A stretch of DNA of 47,670 bases from an uncultured Lachnospira sp. (GTDB lineage: Bacteria; Bacillota; Clostridia; Lachnospirales; Lachnospiraceae), in NCBI GenBank assembly GCA_934359185.1, contig CAKRLE010000015.1, forward strand, positions 1 through 47,670, written 5' to 3'. Below are positions 25,388-34,566 of this stretch, one piece after another. Within the stretch, counting starts at the first letter, position 1; every line of letters begins with the position of its first letter. The position numbers and the translations under genes were made by a program. The notes beneath the pieces are model-generated. The model searched no databases. It saw only the letters and a list, made by a program, of their open reading frames with translations, and was not told the DNA's origin.

Positions 25388-26818
25388 CTAGTTACAGCGG
25401 CCACTGAATACATCAGAAAATTCGTCTAACTTGTATTCAAGAACCTTTTTCAGGACAACAGTTACATAGGCATCCTTGTAATTCATGCCTATGTAAAGGT
25501 TTCCTACGTCACTGTCTATAATGTTGACTCTTATAAGAAGATAGTTGTCCATTCTCCATGCGGCATCAGCCACATATCTGAATCCATATTCAGGAAATTC
25601 GCCTGTTACTCCTTTATTAATGCCAAAGCATATAGTATGTGTGCCTGATTCGGTCGTGTATGTGACAGAACCACAATCGTTATCATCTATATCAATCTTA
25701 AAGGTCTTATATCCGTTGGCGTTGTTATCACATTCATAGACTTTGTGGTTAATCTTATCAACATAAGAAGAAGTCTTGTTGCCGTCAAGTGTCACGATAT
25801 GTCTTGAATTAATAAATTGTTCAAGTGTCATATCAGGTGCTTTATAAGTTGACTCACCATTAAGCTTGTCGTATATTTCTTCATAAAATGCATCGTAGAT
25901 AAGCTGGACTCCACCTTGTCTGCCCTGTGCATCAGCAGTTGTAATCATATATATATCCTGGTCTGGAATATAGAGTGCAAGCTGTCCGCCCATTCCAAAC
26001 AGTGCATTTCCGCCATGTCTTGAGAGCCATATCTGATAGCCGTAGCCCTGCATTTCTTCCCAGGTTCCCTGATTGGCAACAGGGTCGCTGTGCTTAGCTT
26101 TGGCATCTTTCATATAGTCTTCTGGAAGATACTGTGTGCCATTAATATTGCCATTGCCGGCTACAAGCATCATAAGTATAAGAAGGTCTTTAGATGTGGC
26201 ACAGAGTCCTGAACCGCCAAGACTTACTCCGCAGGAGTCAGTAAGGACGTAGGCATCTTTGGAGAAACCAAGTTCATCAAGGCACATTTTACGCATATAG
26301 TCAAGAAAAGTCATTCCTGTTAATTTTTCTACCAATGCACCCAGGACATGTGTTGATGATGTGTCATATGCAAAGCTTGTTCCGGGAACATGTGTTGGTT
26401 TTGTTGTAAAGAATGAACCTACCCAGTCTGTAACGCCAGGAGCTTTATATGTTGTTTTGTCGTGACATGTTTTCATCTCCAGCATATCTTTAATAGTAAG
26501 CATTGCTGTATAATCATATGCGCCGCTTTCTGGCTGTTTTTCCGGAAAATAATCAACTATGTGGTCTGATAAAGATAATTTTCCTTCTTTAATAAGAAGT
26601 CCGATGGCCATAGAAACCATGCTTTTAGTTACAGAGAACATTCTGTGAAGATTGTCAGCGGTATATGGTTTGTAGTATGTTTCCATGCAGATTTTTCCAT
26701 GACGCATGATAATTGCACTGTGGACAGGGAGCTTCTGCTGCTCAAGCCTGGTCAGGAAACGCATGAGCCATTCATCTTTAATGCCAACTTCTGATGGCGC
26801 AGCATATTCAAAATTCAA
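25388..26818 (-). CDS. Serine hydrolase, beta-lactamase/esterase (class C) family
   Basis: A 476-residue penicillin-binding-protein-like serine hydrolase. The nucleophile motif SVTK (S62, K65), a YDTS motif at 151-154 and GMGGQ near residue 270 correspond to the SxxK, YxN and KTG-type elements. The last 120 residues form an extra beta-rich domain. There is no signal peptide, so the enzyme is probably cytoplasmic and esterase-like rather than a resistance beta-lactamase. CACCTCC on the plus strand before the ATG gives its ribosome binding site. Confidence 0.88.
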   Translation of the reverse strand: MNFEYAAPSEVGIKDEWLMRFLTRLEQQKLPVHSAIIMRHGKICMETYYKPYTADNLHRMFSVTKSMVSMAIGLLIKEGKLSLSDHIVDYFPEKQPESGAYDYTAMLTIKDMLEMKTCHDKTTYKAPGVTDWVGSFFTTKPTHVPGTSFAYDTSSTHVLGALVEKLTGMTFLDYMRKMCLDELGFSKDAYVLTDSCGVSLGGSGLCATSKDLLILMMLVAGNGNINGTQYLPEDYMKDAKAKHSDPVANQGTWEEMQGYGYQIWLSRHGGNALFGMGGQLALYIPDQDIYMITTADAQGRQGGVQLIYDAFYEEIYDKLNGESTYKAPDMTLEQFINSRHIVTLDGNKTSSYVDKINHKVYECDNNANGYKTFKIDIDDNDCGSVTYTTESGTHTICFGINKGVTGEFPEYGFRYVADAAWRMDNYLLIRVNIIDSDVGNLYIGMNYKDAYVTVVLKKVLEYKLDEFSDVFSGRCN

Positions 26819-26880
26819 GATAAAACACCTCCAAATGTAAAAATTAAATTATATGCTGTCTGACATAAAATTTAAAATTA

Positions 26881-26909
26881 ATTATACTTTATAGCAGGCG
26901 TTTGTTCAA
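26881..26909 (-). promoter_or_regulatory. Promoter of the serine hydrolase gene
   Basis: On the minus strand TTGAAC (plus 26904-26909) and perfect TATAAT (plus 26881-26886) are 17 bp apart, about 60 bp before the start. The remaining part of the 297-bp divergent gap to 27116 is AT-rich without other clear features. Confidence 0.75.
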
Positions 26910-27115
26910 TTTAAAAAATGTCGTAAAGTGTATTATTTTACAGAAATGTTGGCATGGTGTTCGACATGTGTATCTAAAGCTAGTTTAGGCTTACGAATGT
27001 TAGAGTGCACTGACTGAAATTAATAAAAAATTACTTTTAATATACACAAAGATGTGCTATTATATTTAGAATAAATGTGACAGATTAGATTATGTTAGTG
27101 AAATGGGGGATTTTC

Positions 27116-28309
27116 ATGATTGGATGGCTTGTTAAGACCTTTATAAAGAATTCAGACGATGTGAAGGATTCTAAAGTAAGGGAGTCATATGGTGTGTTGT
27201 CAGGTGCAGTGGGAATATTCTGCAATGTGTGTCTGTTTATGTTCAAATTTATTGCTGGAATTATAACTGGTGCAGTTTCGATATCGGCAGATGCGTTTAA
27301 TAATTTATCAGATGCTGGTTCATCAGTTATTACACTTGTTGGATTTAAGATGGCTGGAAAGCCTGCTGATACAGCTCATCCATATGGGCATGGAAGAATT
27401 GAATATATGGCAGGGCTTGGAGTTTCGGCTGCTATAATTGTTATGGGTATAGAATTGTTCAGACAGTCGGTTGAGAGAATAATTAATCCAGAGGAGACAG
27501 TATTCAGCGTATTATCGGTTATTATTCTTATAGGTTCAATATGCGTAAAGACATGGATGGCATTTTTTAATTATAATCTTGGGAAAAGAATTGATTCAGC
27601 TGCCATGAAGGCAACAGCAACAGATAGTCTTTCTGACTGTATCACAACAACTGTGGTTCTTATATCGGTATTTATTCAATATATTTTAGGATATAACATA
27701 GATGGTTATGCCGGCGCAGTTGTAGCGCTGTTCGTGTTATATGCCGGATTCGGAGCAGCAAAGGATACAATAGCACCGCTTCTTGGCAAAGCGCCTGAGC
27801 AGGAAATGGTAAAGGATATAGAAGATACAGTTCTTGAGGGAGGCGGAATACTTGGAATCCATGACATGATAATTCATGATTATGGTCCAGGGAGAGTGTT
27901 CGCATCACTTCACGCAGAAGTTCCATATAATATGGATATGCTTACAGCACATGATATAATTGACCGGGCTGAAAGCAGGGTCAAGAAAAGACTTGGAATA
28001 GATATATCTATTCACATGGATCCTGTGATTAATGATGATGAGACATTAAAAGAAATAAAGCATAAGATATATGATATTGTATCAGATATAGACGACCGGA
28101 TTACAATGCATGATTTCAGGCTTGTTGATGGCCCAGGGGTTCGAAAAGTAATATTTGACTGTGTTGTTCCGTTTGATATGCCTATATCTGATAGTGAGAT
28201 AAAAAAACGTATAGCTGATAAGGTTTTGGAGCTGGATGGCAATTATGAGGCTGTGATTAATATTGATAAGCCATTAGCTGCTACAGCCAGCCTCCATCAA
28301 CAGTTATAA
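27116..28309 (+). CDS. Cation diffusion facilitator family transporter
   Basis: A 397-residue CDF (zinc/iron/manganese efflux) protein. Six hydrophobic segments are seen between residues about 30 and 205. Metal-site features SISADAFNNLSDAGS and ADTAHPYGHGRIEYMAG are clear. A cytoplasmic domain follows (GILGIHDMIIHDYGPGRVFASLHAEVP), extended by a second C-terminal part. GGGGGA six bases before this ATG sets the start over an ATG eight codons upstream. The metal is not predictable. Its last 29 bases overlap the end of the convergent SDR gene. Confidence 0.93.
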   Translation: MIGWLVKTFIKNSDDVKDSKVRESYGVLSGAVGIFCNVCLFMFKFIAGIITGAVSISADAFNNLSDAGSSVITLVGFKMAGKPADTAHPYGHGRIEYMAGLGVSAAIIVMGIELFRQSVERIINPEETVFSVLSVIILIGSICVKTWMAFFNYNLGKRIDSAAMKATATDSLSDCITTTVVLISVFIQYILGYNIDGYAGAVVALFVLYAGFGAAKDTIAPLLGKAPEQEMVKDIEDTVLEGGGILGIHDMIIHDYGPGRVFASLHAEVPYNMDMLTAHDIIDRAESRVKKRLGIDISIHMDPVINDDETLKEIKHKIYDIVSDIDDRITMHDFRLVDGPGVRKVIFDCVVPFDMPISDSEIKKRIADKVLELDGNYEAVINIDKPLAATASLHQQL

Positions 28310-29003
28310 TCTGTCCTGTAAGATAGGATGGAGCATTAATTATATTTTTGACCATCTGGCCGATTTCTTCAGGGGTTCCGAAGCGCCCTGCAGGAATTTC
28401 TTCAGCAAGTGCTGATTTGTCTTCCTGTGACAGATGGTTATTCATTTCAGTATCAATGGCTCCGCATGCAATTGCATTAATCTGTATATTGCTTGGAGCC
28501 ACTTCTTTTGCTAAGGCTTTAGTAAGTGAGTTGACGGCACCTTTAGTTGCAGAGTATGCAACCTCACAGCTTGCTCCGGCATCGCCCCATACAGATGATA
28601 TATTAATTATTCTGCCGGATTTTGCATTAATCATATGTGGCAGAATGAGATTACAGCAGTTAAATACAGAACTGACATTGGTATTCCATATTCTATCCCA
28701 TTCTGCCCTGTCCATATCCTGAAAAAGACCGACAGTTGAGATTCCTGCATTGTTGATAAGTACGTCAACAGAACCGAAAGCTTCAATAGCTGTGTCAATC
28801 ATTCTGGCACATGTATCATAATCGCTTACATCTCCACAAAACATCATGCTGTTACATCCTTGTTCTTTTAGAATAGAATTAACAGTATCTAACTTATCCA
28901 CATTATTCACGCAGTTGATAAGGATGTTGTTATCTTTGTCTGCGAGCGCTATAGCAATAGCTTTTCCTATTCCCCTTGATGCTCCGGTAACAATTATATT
29001 CAT
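28281..29003 (-). CDS. Short-chain dehydrogenase/reductase, FabG-like
   Basis: A 240-residue Rossmann enzyme with cofactor motif VTGASRGIGKA (residues 5-15), INNAGIS, catalytic S in ISSVWGD, YSATKGA (Y and K of the YxxxK motif), and a C-terminal GQIITVDGGWL. FabG-like proteins reduce 3-oxoacyl-ACP, but it is not in a fatty acid operon, so the substrate is open. ACGAGG precedes the ATG. Its end overlaps the CDF gene, on the opposite strand. Confidence 0.9.
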   Translation of the reverse strand: MNIIVTGASRGIGKAIAIALADKDNNILINCVNNVDKLDTVNSILKEQGCNSMMFCGDVSDYDTCARMIDTAIEAFGSVDVLINNAGISTVGLFQDMDRAEWDRIWNTNVSSVFNCCNLILPHMINAKSGRIINISSVWGDAGASCEVAYSATKGAVNSLTKALAKEVAPSNIQINAIACGAIDTEMNNHLSQEDKSALAEEIPAGRFGTPEEIGQMVKNIINAPSYLTGQIITVDGGWL

Positions 29004-29265
29004 ATTTAACCTCGTTTCTTTAGAAATGTTTATATATAGAAATGATTGATGTTTATATGTGTATTTATAATGATATGATACCGCTTAATACCGCATAAAT
29101 CAAGGGCTTGCCCGATTTTTGAAATAAGAGTGGCGACAATAATTATCAATACAATTTTATTGGTATTTTGATGAAAAAGTATTGACTTATTTTGTTTTGT
29201 GCATCATGCTGAAAAATATTTAAGATTGTATTTTTTTGGATAATTGCTTGACATAATACGACAAA

Positions 29266-29360
29266 TTATTCATAAGTTATCCACAAAGAAAAATGCTTAT
29301 TTTATCTGAAATGTTACTTATACACCAAGTTATGCACATTATCCACAAAAGTTTTACACA
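29266..29360 (+). promoter_or_regulatory. DnaA-box cluster
   Basis: Two perfect boxes TTATCCACA (29277-29285 and 29339-29347) and one TTATGCACA (29330-29338) that directly abuts the second. There are also one-mismatch boxes TTATTCATA (29266-29274), TTATACACC (29318-29326) and TTTTACACA (29352-29360). All lie on the same strand within 95 bp of AT-rich DNA. Clusters like this bind DnaA in oriC or in DnaA-titration/regulatory sites. No dnaA, dnaN or rpmH lies nearby. Confidence 0.75.
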
Positions 29361-29543
29361 CATTTAATCGTGATTTACATTAAAAATACAATATAAAAAA
29401 TTCGTGCATATTCCTAAATCGTGTTTTTGAGCATAGAAATTTATTGAATTCTATTGACAAATAAGTTAATGGACAAAGGGTTAGAATATACCTGCATTTG
29501 ATTGTTAATTATGTGAAAAAAGTATAAATTGAGAGAATTTTAC

Positions 29544-29571
29544 TTGTATAAAACGTAAATTGTGTTATAAT
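29544..29571 (+). promoter_or_regulatory. Promoter of hpf
   Basis: TTGTAT at 29544-29549 and TATAAT at 29566-29571 with a 16-bp spacer. The roughly 70-base leader contains a GTGAGA/TCTCAC stem (29583-29588 with 29609-29614) whose loop presents an unused AAGGAGGA. Confidence 0.6.
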
Positions 29572-29647
29572 AACGATATCAAGTGAGAGGACTAATAAGG
29601 AGGACAGGTCTCACAATCGTGAATACATAATAAAGGAGTTGGACATC

Positions 29648-30178
29648 ATGCGTTTTATAATAACAGGAAGAAATATTGACGTAACAGAAGGCTTAAAGAC
29701 AGCGATAGAAGAAAAACTCGGTAAACTTGACAGATTCTTTGCTGCAGATACAGAGGTTAACGTAACATTAAGCGTAGAAAAAGAAAGACAGAAGATTGAG
29801 GTAACTATTCCAGTTAAGGGCAACATTATAAGAAGCGAACAGGTAAGCAGTGATATGTATGTTTCTATTGACCTTGTTGAGGAAGTTATTGAACGCCAGT
29901 TAAAGAAGTATAAGAATAAGATTGTAGACAAGCAGCAGAATGCAGCAGAATTTGCTCCAGAGTTTGTCGAGAAAGAATATGATGATGAAGAAGATATCAA
30001 GATAATAAGATCTAAGAGATTTGGCATTAAGCCTATGGTTCCAGAGGAAGCATGTGTACAGATGGAACTTCTTGGACATAACTTCTTTGTATTCCTGAAT
30101 GCAGAAACTAACGAAGTTAATGTGGTATATAAGAGAAAGGGTAATACATTTGGTCTTATAGAGCCAGAACTTGATTAG
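29648..30178 (+). CDS. hpf: Ribosome hibernation promoting factor, long form
   Basis: A 176-residue long HPF that dimerises 70S ribosomes in stationary phase. Residues 1-100 form the ribosome-binding domain (MRFIITGRNIDVTEGLKTAIEEKLGKLDRFF). An acidic linker around 105-125 follows. The C-terminal dimerisation domain is about 125-176 (IVRSKRF-like start, KPMVPEEACVQMELLGHNFFVFLNAETNEVNVVYKRK). AAAGGAG at 29632-29638 selects this ATG. hpf directly before secA is a common Firmicute arrangement. Confidence 0.96.
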   Translation: MRFIITGRNIDVTEGLKTAIEEKLGKLDRFFAADTEVNVTLSVEKERQKIEVTIPVKGNIIRSEQVSSDMYVSIDLVEEVIERQLKKYKNKIVDKQQNAAEFAPEFVEKEYDDEEDIKIIRSKRFGIKPMVPEEACVQMELLGHNFFVFLNAETNEVNVVYKRKGNTFGLIEPELD

Positions 30179-30234
30179 TTATTAAAGGAATTATAATTAT
30201 TAAATAATTCTAAATTGAATATTGCAGATTTATC

Positions 30235-30274
30235 AGCGGTGGGAAATTACAGGTTTTCCACCGCTTTATTCGTT
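30235..30274 (+). terminator. Intrinsic terminator after hpf
   Basis: A 12-bp stem with one wobble (30235-30246 with 30254-30265), a seven-base loop and T-rich sequence after it. It separates hpf from secA. Confidence 0.8.
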
Positions 30275-30362
30275 TCTTATTTTATATACACAAACTTGCC
30301 TAAATAAGTGTTTAGTGTTACAATTACTTAGTGATTTTAGCTTATATAAGGAGAAATATGTA

Positions 30363-32927
30363 ATGAATTTAGCTCAGAAGTTATTTGGCACACATAGCGA
30401 ACATGAATTAAAGCGTATTATGCCAATTGTTAATAAGGTTGAGAGTTACCATGATGCTATGGCTCAGCTTACAGATGAAGAACTTAAAGCAAAAACAACA
30501 GAATTTAAAGATAGATTAAAGAAGGGCGAAACATTAGATGACCTTCTTCCAGAAGCGTATGCAGTAGTGCGTGAGGCTGGTAAAAGAGTGCTTGGAATGG
30601 AGCATTACCGCGTCCAGGTTATCGGTGGTGTTATTCTTCATCAGGGACGTATTGCTGAGATGAGAACAGGTGAAGGTAAAACTCTTGTGTCTACACTTCC
30701 TGCATATCTTAATGCGCTTACAGAGGAAGGTGTTCTTATCGTAACAGTTAATGATTACCTTGCAAAGCGTGATGCTGAGTGGATGGGACAGATTCATCAG
30801 TTCCTTGGGCTTACAGTTGGCGTTGTACTCAATGATCTTACACCAGAAGAGAGAAAAGCTGCGTACGCATGTGACATTACATATGTAACTAATAACGAAC
30901 TCGGATTTGATTATCTTCGAGATAATATGGCAATTTATAAAGAACAGCTTGTTCTTCGTAATCTCAAGTATTGTATCATTGATGAGGTCGATTCAGTACT
31001 TATTGATGAGGCAAGAACACCTCTTATTATTTCAGGACAGAGCGGTAAGTCAACTAAACTTTATGAGTTATGTGATGTGCTTGCAAGACAGTTAGAAAGA
31101 GGCGAGTATCATGGAGAGATGACTCAGGCAAAGGCTCTTATGAATGAAGAGATAGAGGAAGATGGGGACTTTGTTGTTAATGAGAAAGATAAGGTTGTCA
31201 ATCTTACAGAACAGGGTATCCATAAGGTAGAACAGTTCTTCCATATAGACAATTATGCAGATCCTGAGAATTTGGAGATACAGCACAATATCATACTTGC
31301 ATTAAGAGCGCATAATCTTATGTTCAGAGACAGAGATTATGTAGTGAAAGATAATGAGATTCTTATTGTTGATGAGTTTACAGGACGTATCATGCCAGGC
31401 AGAAGATATTCTGATGGACTTCATCAGGCTATTGAGGCAAAAGAGCATGTTAAAGTTAAGAGAGAAAGTAAAACTCTTGCAACAATCACATTCCAGAACT
31501 TCTTTAATAAGTTTGAAAAGAAGGCTGGTATGACAGGTACAGCTTTAACAGAGGAAAAAGAGTTCCGTGAGATATATAACATGGATGTAGTTGAAGTTCC
31601 TACTAATAAGCCGGTTGCAAGAATTGATTATAATGATGCAGTTTATAAGACAAAGCGTGGCAAGTTCAAAGCAGTAATTGATTCTGTAAAGGAATCGCAT
31701 GATAAGGGACAGCCAGTGCTTGTTGGTACTATAACGATTGAGACATCAGAGCTTTTAAGTGAGATGTTAAGAAAAGAAGGCATCCCTCATAATGTATTGA
31801 ATGCCAAGTTCCATGAGAAAGAGGCTGAGATTGTTGCTGAGGCTGGTAAGCATGGTGCAGTTACAATTGCAACTAACATGGCTGGTAGAGGTACAGATAT
31901 CAAGCTTGACGAGGAAGCGAGAGCGGTTGGCGGTCTTAAGATAATCGGAACAGAAAGACATGAGAGCCGTCGTATTGATAATCAGCTCCGTGGACGTGCT
32001 GGACGTCAGGGTGACCCGGGTGAATCAAGATTCTACATATCTCTTGAGGATGACCTTATGAAATTGTTTGCCCAGGAGAGACTTATCAATGTGTTTAATG
32101 CACTTAATATTGATGAGTATGAGAGAATTGAGCATAAGATGTTAAGCAGTGCCATTGAAGGAGCACAGAAGAAGATTGAAACTAATAACTATGGTATAAG
32201 AAGCCATCTGCTTCAGTATGACCAGGTTATGAATGAACAGCGTGAGATTATCTATGCAGAGAGAAATCGTGTTCTTAATGGAGAAAGCATGAGAAAGTCT
32301 ATTATCAAGATGATAACAGACTTTGTAGAGAATACAGTTAACAGATGCATCAATGAGGATAAGGATTCAACAGAGTGGGATTATAATGAGCTTAATGAGC
32401 TCCTTCTTCCAACGATACCAATTGAACCTGTAAGATTAGATGATTCTGTCAAGAATAAGAATGAACTTCTTCATTCATTAAAGGAAAAAGCTGTTAAGCT
32501 TTACGAGGAGAAAGAAGCTTTATTCCCAGATCCAGAACAGATAAGAGAGATTGAGCGTGTAGTACTGCTTAAAGTAATTGACCGTAAGTGGATGGATCAT
32601 ATTGATGATATGGATCAGTTAAAGCAGGGAATCGGACTTCAGGCATATGGACAGAAGGATCCAGTTGTTGCATATAAGATGATGGGATATGATATGTTTG
32701 ATGAGATGTCACAGGGCATCACAGAAGATACAGTAAGACTGCTTATGCATATACAGATAGAACAGAAGGTAGAACGTGAGCAGGTTGCCAAGGTTACAGG
32801 AACTAATAAGGATGATTCTGCAACTAAGACAAGTGTAAGGCGTACAGAAAAGAAGATATATCCTAATGATATGTGTCCATGTGGAAGTGGATTAAAGTAT
32901 AAGAATTGTTGTGGTAGAAAGGCATAA
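30363..32927 (+). CDS. secA: Preprotein translocase ATPase SecA
   Basis: The motor that pushes preproteins through SecYEG. The 854-residue protein has [21 protein letters not shown] (Walker A), [35 protein letters not shown] (DEAD-type Walker B) and the preprotein cross-linking domain. [29 protein letters not shown] and helical wing/scaffold follow. The last 20 residues form a zinc motif ([13 protein letters not shown]). The frame is open 47 codons further upstream through the hpf terminator, but AAGGAG 10 bases before this ATG and the conserved [10 protein letters not shown] start decide it. Confidence 0.97.
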   Translation: MNLAQKLFGTHSEHELKRIMPIVNKVESYHDAMAQLTDEELKAKTTEFKDRLKKGETLDDLLPEAYAVVREAGKRVLGMEHYRVQVIGGVILHQGRIAEMRTGEGKTLVSTLPAYLNALTEEGVLIVTVNDYLAKRDAEWMGQIHQFLGLTVGVVLNDLTPEERKAAYACDITYVTNNELGFDYLRDNMAIYKEQLVLRNLKYCIIDEVDSVLIDEARTPLIISGQSGKSTKLYELCDVLARQLERGEYHGEMTQAKALMNEEIEEDGDFVVNEKDKVVNLTEQGIHKVEQFFHIDNYADPENLEIQHNIILALRAHNLMFRDRDYVVKDNEILIVDEFTGRIMPGRRYSDGLHQAIEAKEHVKVKRESKTLATITFQNFFNKFEKKAGMTGTALTEEKEFREIYNMDVVEVPTNKPVARIDYNDAVYKTKRGKFKAVIDSVKESHDKGQPVLVGTITIETSELLSEMLRKEGIPHNVLNAKFHEKEAEIVAEAGKHGAVTIATNMAGRGTDIKLDEEARAVGGLKIIGTERHESRRIDNQLRGRAGRQGDPGESRFYISLEDDLMKLFAQERLINVFNALNIDEYERIEHKMLSSAIEGAQKKIETNNYGIRSHLLQYDQVMNEQREIIYAERNRVLNGESMRKSIIKMITDFVENTVNRCINEDKDSTEWDYNELNELLLPTIPIEPVRLDDSVKNKNELLHSLKEKAVKLYEEKEALFPDPEQIREIERVVLLKVIDRKWMDHIDDMDQLKQGIGLQAYGQKDPVVAYKMMGYDMFDEMSQGITEDTVRLLMHIQIEQKVEREQVAKVTGTNKDDSATKTSVRRTEKKIYPNDMCPCGSGLKYKNCCGRKA

Positions 32928-32939
32928 AGAGGTGCATTC

Positions 32940-34064
32940 TTGGTAGAATTAGATCAGTACAGATTAAAGATAGCAGGTTTTGCTAAACCAATGGAGCAGA
33001 TAAAAGTCTCTCTTGACCTTGATAATAAGCAGAAAAGAATTCAGGAACTGGAAGCCAGTATGGAGGCTCCCGGTTTCTGGGACGATCCTGATAAGTCACA
33101 AGTTACAATGAAAGAACTTAAAGGTCTTAAAAACTCATTTGAAAAATATAAAGAATTAGAGCAGGGAATTGAAGATGCCAATACTCTTATAGAGATGGCA
33201 GAGGAAGAAAATGATACTTCACTGATTCCAGATGTTGAAAATGAGGTTACGGCTGTAGAGACCAGACTTGAGGAATTAAGGATAGAGACGTTGTTATCTG
33301 GCGAATATGATAAGAATAATGCAATTCTTACGCTTCACGCAGGAGCTGGTGGAACGGAGAGCTGTGACTGGTGCCAGATGTTATACAGAATGTATACAAG
33401 GTGGGCAGACGCCAATGGTTATACTACGGAGACCCTTGATTATCTTGAAGGTGAGGAAGCTGGTATTAAATCAGTCACAATAGAGATAACAGGAGAAAAT
33501 GCATATGGACACCTTAAATCAGAACATGGTGTACACAGGCTCGTGCGAATATCACCTTTTAATGCAGCAGGTAAGAGGCAGACATCCTTTGTATCCTGTG
33601 ATGTTATGCCGGATATAGATACGAATATAGATATAGAGATTAATGAAGATGATTTGAGGATTGATACATATCGTTCAAGTGGAGCTGGTGGACAGCATAT
33701 CAATAAGACGTCCTCAGCTATAAGAATTACTCATATTCCGACCGGCATAGTTGTGCAGTGCCAGAATGAGCGTTCACAGCATCAGAATAAAGATAAGGCT
33801 ATGCAGATGTTAAAAGCAAAGCTGTATCTTTTAAAGCAGCAGGAGAACGAACAGAAATCGTCTGATATCCGTGGAGATGTAAAGGATATTAATTTTGGAA
33901 GCCAGATACGAAGCTATATACTTCAGCCATATACTATGGTTAAAGACCATAGGACTAATAAGGATATAGGCAATGCACAGAGTGTGCTTGACGGCAATAT
34001 TAATCCGTTTATCAATGCATATCTTAACTGGATAAGCACTGGCAAGACGGAAGATGATAAATAA
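32940..34064 (+). CDS. prfB: Peptide chain release factor 2, no programmed frameshift
   Basis: RF2 terminates at UGA and UAA. The 374-residue product has the SPF recognition tripeptide (VRISPFNAAGKRQTSF) and GGQ in YRSSGAGGQHINKTSSAI. The start is TTG with AGAGGTG upstream, 12 bp after secA. In most bacteria prfB reads through an in-frame UGA (CTT TGA C) by +1 frameshifting near codon 25. Here that site reads CTT GAC in a continuous frame, so the autoregulatory frameshift is absent. secA-prfB order is common in Firmicutes. Confidence 0.95.
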   Translation: MVELDQYRLKIAGFAKPMEQIKVSLDLDNKQKRIQELEASMEAPGFWDDPDKSQVTMKELKGLKNSFEKYKELEQGIEDANTLIEMAEEENDTSLIPDVENEVTAVETRLEELRIETLLSGEYDKNNAILTLHAGAGGTESCDWCQMLYRMYTRWADANGYTTETLDYLEGEEAGIKSVTIEITGENAYGHLKSEHGVHRLVRISPFNAAGKRQTSFVSCDVMPDIDTNIDIEINEDDLRIDTYRSSGAGGQHINKTSSAIRITHIPTGIVVQCQNERSQHQNKDKAMQMLKAKLYLLKQQENEQKSSDIRGDVKDINFGSQIRSYILQPYTMVKDHRTNKDIGNAQSVLDGNINPFINAYLNWISTGKTEDDK

Positions 34065-34104
34065 ATTAAAAAATGATTGATATTAAAGAAAGGTATGGTG
34101 GCTC

Positions 34105-34566
34105 ATGGCAGATTATATTAAACCTGTAGTGTTCAAGATTGAAGGACAGTTATTTGGCGTAGATATCAATGTGGTACAGTCTATAGAAAAGCAGATAAGT
34201 ATTGTACCAGTTCCTAATTCTACAGCATATATTAAAGGAATAGTTAATCTTAGAGGAGAGGTTATTCCAGTGTACAGCCTTAAAAGAAAGTTTCATATGA
34301 AGGATGAGTCATATACCGATGGATCTATCATTATTAACGCAGGCGTAGTCAAGCTTGCGCTTGAGGTTGATGAGGTTATGGAGATTGGCGATATTAATGG
34401 TGAGGACATTGTTGATATGCCATCAATTATTAATAATGATGATACAAGATTTATGGACAGAGTTGCTCATGCCGGACAGGATCTTATTATACTTCTTGAC
34501 GTAGAGAAGCTTCTTACAGCACAGGAAGCAGAAAATATTAAAAAAATAACGGAGGATATGCAGTAA
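34105..34566 (+). CDS. CheW-like chemotaxis coupling protein
   Basis: A 153-residue single CheW domain, coupling receptors to the kinase CheA. It has VVFKIEGQLFGVDINVVQSIEKQISIVPVPNSTAYIKGIVNLRGEVIPVYSLKRKF, then a domain end with a short charged tail. It sits alone between prfB and malQ, not in a chemotaxis operon. Its TAA shares a base with the malQ ATG. It could be an additional adaptor with a specialised role. Confidence 0.88.
   Translation: MADYIKPVVFKIEGQLFGVDINVVQSIEKQISIVPVPNSTAYIKGIVNLRGEVIPVYSLKRKFHMKDESYTDGSIIINAGVVKLALEVDEVMEIGDINGEDIVDMPSIINNDDTRFMDRVAHAGQDLIILLDVEKLLTAQEAENIKKITEDMQ

Larger units (their letters stand above)
29004..29647. other. AT-rich intergenic region upstream of hpf
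   Basis: About 640 bp without a credible gene. It holds a short GGGC/GCCC hairpin followed by T at about 29097-29120, a possible promoter (TTGACA at 29248-29253, 17 bp, CATAAG) that overlaps the first DnaA box, the DnaA-box cluster, a second isolated TTGACA at 29454, and the hpf promoter and leader. Confidence 0.6.

Noticed and set aside
25388..26818. Antibiotic-resistance beta-lactamase
   Set aside because: It has SxxK but no signal peptide and an extra C-terminal domain, fitting esterase-like class C relatives better.
29266..29360. Calling the DnaA-box cluster the chromosomal origin
   Set aside because: dnaA, dnaN and other origin markers are absent and GC skew could not be computed, so only a DnaA-binding cluster is claimed.
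30222..30362. Longer SecA with 47 extra N-terminal residues
   Set aside because: The extension runs through the hpf terminator, has no ribosome binding site, and the family start [10 protein letters not shown] has AAGGAG in front.
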